A DNA stretch of 64,000 nucleotides. It comes from Toxotes chatareus (Eukaryota; Chordata; Actinopteri; Toxotidae). Of this stretch, positions 60,573 through 64,000 are shown piece after piece. The notes beneath the pieces were generated by a model. The model was not told the DNA's origin and did not search any database. It was given only the letters and a program-made list of their open reading frames with translations. The translations under genes and the position numbers were made by a program. Position 1 is the first letter of the stretch. Each line of letters starts with the position of its first letter. The stretch is taken from contig CM028889.1 of NCBI GenBank assembly GCA_016801885.1, positions 8,721,501 through 8,785,500 on the forward strand. Direction: 5' to 3'.

Positions 60573-62995
60573 TCAGAGTCGCTCCTTGGTTGGTACCCAG
60601 ATGTAAGGACCAGACTGCTCCTCAATGATCCGCTTCACCTGCGAGTACACTTCCTCTAGAGATGCACCCTGGACTATAGCTGCAGAGAGAGAAAAAGAGA
60701 GAGAAATTACTGACTGAAAGATTTCTTAACTCCTCACCTACTGAGAATTATCATCTGAATCTGCTGCTTCCCTCAGGGGTTGGTGGAGACTAAAAACAGC
60801 AACACGACAAATTGAAATATGATTGTGTAAGTACAGCACAGTACATATGTACGTGTTTGCTTGAAAGTAACTAACCAGTGAAGTACTCTGCGAACTCCTG
60901 CTCCAGTTTGACAGCTCTGTCGTAGGTCTTCCTCGCCTGCTCCTCAGTGAAACGCTTGTTCATCTCTCTGGAAAGACAGACAAGAGTTACAAATAGGAAC
61001 TGAGACTCAATATGAAGGTACAGAAAAGATGTTAAAACATGTTGTGCATGAACACGAACTCTCTCAAGAACCTTAATGAACTCAGTGAAGTGTGAAGTTC
61101 AGTCACATGGCATGATGATATATAACTTTTATGGCAGTGGAACTGCACCAACACACAGCAGTGAGCAAATGAAAGAACAGCAAACTCATTTTCAGTATAA
61201 GTTGATTTCTATCATCATTACACTAAAGGACAGTATTTGTTTTACCTTCAGGATATTGTTTAAATTGACATGATATTGTCCTCGTCAGAAGACAGAAGCC
61301 TGTTCAGTTGTCACAGAACTGAAGATGTACTTATTTCATCTGTCATCCATGGTGGCTTAAAAGTTGAACTTAAAAGTCTATTTGCTGACCATGTGATATG
61401 AACAAAAGTATCCGAGGAAGCTACTCAATGGACCTTTTGGAACTGGTGTTATTAATGCTACTTACAGGATGTTGTCAACATTGCGTGGGCTAATGAAGAT
61501 AGCGATGGGATGAAGGCCTGCCATCTGGAGACGCTTTATCGCATTCCCTGATACATCCAGTATACAGTGTTTACCCTGGTAGAGAAACAGAGTCAGACCA
61601 ACAGGGAGAGAGACAGTAAGACAACTCTGTGTATTCTGTCCTCATCGATCCTTTATCCTGTCTCCTGTGTACTTTGTATTATTTCTCCTCTCTCCTCATG
61701 TTCTCTCTGTATCTCTCAGTGTTTCACCTTGTCAGCGACTTCTCTGACAGACTGTATGCTGGTTCCATACAGATGGTTGTTGTACTGTCCAGCCTCAATG
61801 AATTTGTGTTCCTGGATCTCTCGCTCCATGTGCTCTCTGGAGGACATGAAGTGGTAATCTCTGCCGTCCACCTCGTAGTCTCGTCGGGGCCGAGTGGTGT
61901 CTGAGGATCGGAGGTTTTAAATGGACGAAGGTATTATTCAAAATGAATATGATCATGTAAGGTTCCACCTGTTAGTTTATTTAATGGCACTTATGTGTCA
62001 AGCTGTATGTATATAAAACTAAAAGAAGCTGAACATCAGCTTTAAGTGAATTGATAAAATGTGCTGAAAAGTATACAACAAAAATCAAAGGTTTTGTCAA
62101 TGTTCATTACAGCATCATAAATGTGATTTTATAGTGTGAGTGAAGGTCAAGATTGCCCTATGTGCAAAGCTTCTACGTGTTTTAGCGCTCACTACGTGGA
62201 TTTATCACAAAGTTAAGAAACTCACGTGGGACGCAGGAGCCAAACTTATCAGGAAACTCAGAGATGAGGTCATCGTTGATCCGATCTTTCATTGGTCCAA
62301 GCACAATGACTGGCCGTGTGTAATTAACTAAAAAATGACAGAGCCACATCAATATGTGCACAAAGACACAGTAAGTTAAGCAATGCCAACACTCTAAGTG
62401 GCTTGAAGCTTCACTAATGAGTCAAATTACTGTGTATTGTGAAAGGCGCTGCTCATAGTGACAAATCCACAGAGAATTATCATCTGACTCTGCTGCACTT
62501 GGAGCGTTTTAGAATCTCTTAGCTTATTGTTTTGGTTTTACAGCCCTCAGCGTTAGTGTTTTGGTTCACTCTCACTGTTGTCGTCAGTTGTTTTCCATGA
62601 CAAAACTCTGATAAACAGTACACAGACAAAATTTACCATTTTTTCAACTTTACAGATGAAAAAGGATTTTGCTGTTTTTATCGATATCCATGTACAGCAC
62701 AGTATGAATGTCTTCTGTACCTGCACTACTAAAGACTGATTAACATAAAGGGAATCAAATGAACCTTGGGAAACGAAAATAAAACAATATGTCAGAGTAA
62801 AGAACTGACCTTCCTGCTGCATGACAGGTTGGTAGGTGAGGAAGGTCTCCTCCTGGCCAGCTGATTGGACAGCCAAAAATGATGGACACATTTAGAGACA
62901 CAGTGGATGACATCAAAACACATCCTCATCCTTTTCTACTTTTGACTAGACTTCTTCAACAGCTCTGGAAAAGCAGGCTGGAGAAGCAGAGAGAG

Positions 62996-63033
<38 letters not shown>

Positions 63034-63161
63034 TGCACATAAAAACACAATAATCACAGCACACAAATACACATGTGCATGTAAGCATGACACTCCCACA
63101 AGGACACACAGAGAAGCACACACACAAAAATAAAGAAGAAGAAGAGTAAAGAGTGGCAGGA

Positions 63162-63199
<38 letters not shown>

Positions 63200-63272
63200 G
63201 AAAGAAAGACAGAGGAGGGTCTAGACTTACAGGAACTACTCTCACTATCGCTGGTGCCAGAGGTTACCAGCT
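60573..63272 (-). CDS. dlg1: Discs large homologue 1 (SAP97), last 7 coding exons, partial
   Basis: DLG1 is a MAGUK scaffold that clusters receptors, channels and polarity proteins at membranes. Exons in transcript order: 63231-63272, 62810-62860, 62226-62327, 61728-61900, 61466-61575, 60876-60967, 60573-60679, with GT-AG borders and matching phases, giving about 224 residues. The first two encode the hook region between SH3 and the guanylate-kinase-like domain (LVTSGTSDSESSS, GQEETFLTYQPVMQQE). The GK domain starts NYTRPVIVLGPMKDR. Its loop GPMKDR lacks the ATP-binding Gly-Lys-Ser/Thr, as in all MAGUKs, so it binds phosphopeptides rather than making nucleotides. The C-terminus IIEEQSGPYIWVPTKERL favours DLG1 over DLG2, DLG3 or DLG4 as I recall them. 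The SH3, PDZ and L27 parts lie beyond the right edge. Confidence 0.93.
60740..60800 (+). repeat. Dispersed repeat piece in the last dlg1 intron
   Basis: GAGAATTATCATCTGAATCT and CTGCTTCCCTCAG match the repeats at 62445-62510 and 57055-57135. Confidence 0.5.
62445..62540 (+). repeat. Dispersed repeat piece in dlg1 intron
   Basis: GCTCATAGTGACAAATCCAC then AGAGAATTATCATCTGACTC, the same family as 57055-57135 in the opposite orientation. Confidence 0.55.
63001..63028. repeat. AC microsatellite in dlg1 intron
   Basis: About 14 AC units, followed by a looser CA-rich stretch to about 63128. Confidence 0.95.
63165..63194. repeat. GA microsatellite in dlg1 intron
   Basis: About 15 GA units, only 36 bases from the dlg1 exon at 63231. 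Confidence 0.95.
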
Positions 63273-64000
63273 CTGGAAGGACAAGACAGGTCAGAGTCAG
63301 CGACACACACGCACATACAAACACACAGATACAAACAGACAGGCATACACCTCCATTCTTTCTGTATCACACACACATCACTGACATATTTTAACTTATT
63401 AAAAAAAAAGGTCAGCTGCACAATATCGTTCATCCATTTGCTATATTCACTTATCAATAGTGCACTGAAGACTATGCATTGTACAATCCCTACTAAAACT
63501 TGAGAGTCATGGACAAAAATGTGTGGACATGTGAAAAGAGAAGATAGTTAGCCACTTCATTTAAAATTGGACTTTTCCTAATGTAATAAAAGGGAAATGT
63601 TAAAGGGGTACTCCAGAAATTAATGTTGCAGTTCAAAAAAGTTGTGGGACACTGGATCCTAAAGCTCCTCCAGAACCACAGAAGACATGATTCAGCTGTT
63701 TTCAGGATGAGTAGTGTTGCTCTTGACTTGTACACTGAACTTTGTGTGACGAAACAAAGGGGTGCCTCTTTACAGGGAGAGTTTAACAATGGTAAAAGCC
63801 GTTAGGAGGCAGAAGTTATAGTTACAGTAATTTGGACTGAGCACCTGGATAAGAAACATGCATGTAATTTGCACACTGATAGTTTGGACCTGAATATTAC
63901 ACAATTGTATGTAATTGCTTACCATCTCACTCTAGTAGCATGGACATTAATATGCTGGAACCAGGCCACAGGGATTTGATCCCATTGAGCCACAAGAGCA
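63273..64000. other. dlg1 intron running off the window
   Basis: No further dlg1 exon is seen. A copy of the 28365-28560 repeat begins near 63953 and is cut by the edge. Confidence 0.6.

Noticed and set aside
1..64000. CRISPR arrays, operons, phage or plasmid functions
   Set aside because: The repeats lack regular spacers, and the genes are split vertebrate genes. Nothing prokaryotic is seen.

Overview
The window reads as a stretch of nuclear genome from a ray-finned fish, probably a percomorph teleost. It has AT-rich noncoding DNA, split genes with GT-AG introns, many CA/GA microsatellites, decayed Tc1-like DNA transposons and several interspersed repeats I know from fish genomes. There are no operons, phage or CRISPR arrays. 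The long open frames in the left half are mostly chance frames.

The right half is a clear conserved block. In window order: ncbp2 (minus, 5 exons, complete), an intronless intact fkbp2 (minus), ncbp2as2 (plus, one coding exon), meltf (minus, 16 exons, complete) and the last seven coding exons of dlg1 (minus, cut by the window edge). From memory, human 3q29 has NCBP2 / NCBP2AS2 / PIGZ / MELTF / DLG1. The fish order matches except that no PIGZ-like frame is visible and a single-exon fkbp2 sits between ncbp2 and ncbp2as2. All introns were placed by hand from splice sites and codon phase, and the phases close exactly for all three split genes.

The left half (1-31.6 kb) is gene-poor. It holds one GC-rich block at 9.2-9.8 kb with a possible signal-peptide first exon on the minus strand, a lone perfect tRNA-Pro(CGG) at 31.65 kb, microsatellites, hairpins and transposon remnants. 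Possible isolated exons are given at low confidence.

The genes do not form one pathway. ncbp2 is the small cap-binding subunit, fkbp2 an ER prolyl isomerase, ncbp2as2 a small conserved protein, meltf a GPI-anchored transferrin-family protein, and dlg1 a membrane scaffold. The points most worth checking are: (1) the iron-ligand pattern of this meltf, which lacks a complete Asp-Tyr-Tyr-His set in both lobes; (2) the intronless fkbp2, with a diverged copy of its 3' end (with splice acceptor) about 1 kb downstream; (3) a perfect 18-bp hairpin with a 3-nt loop at 54.93 kb. I found no convincing previously undescribed biological system.
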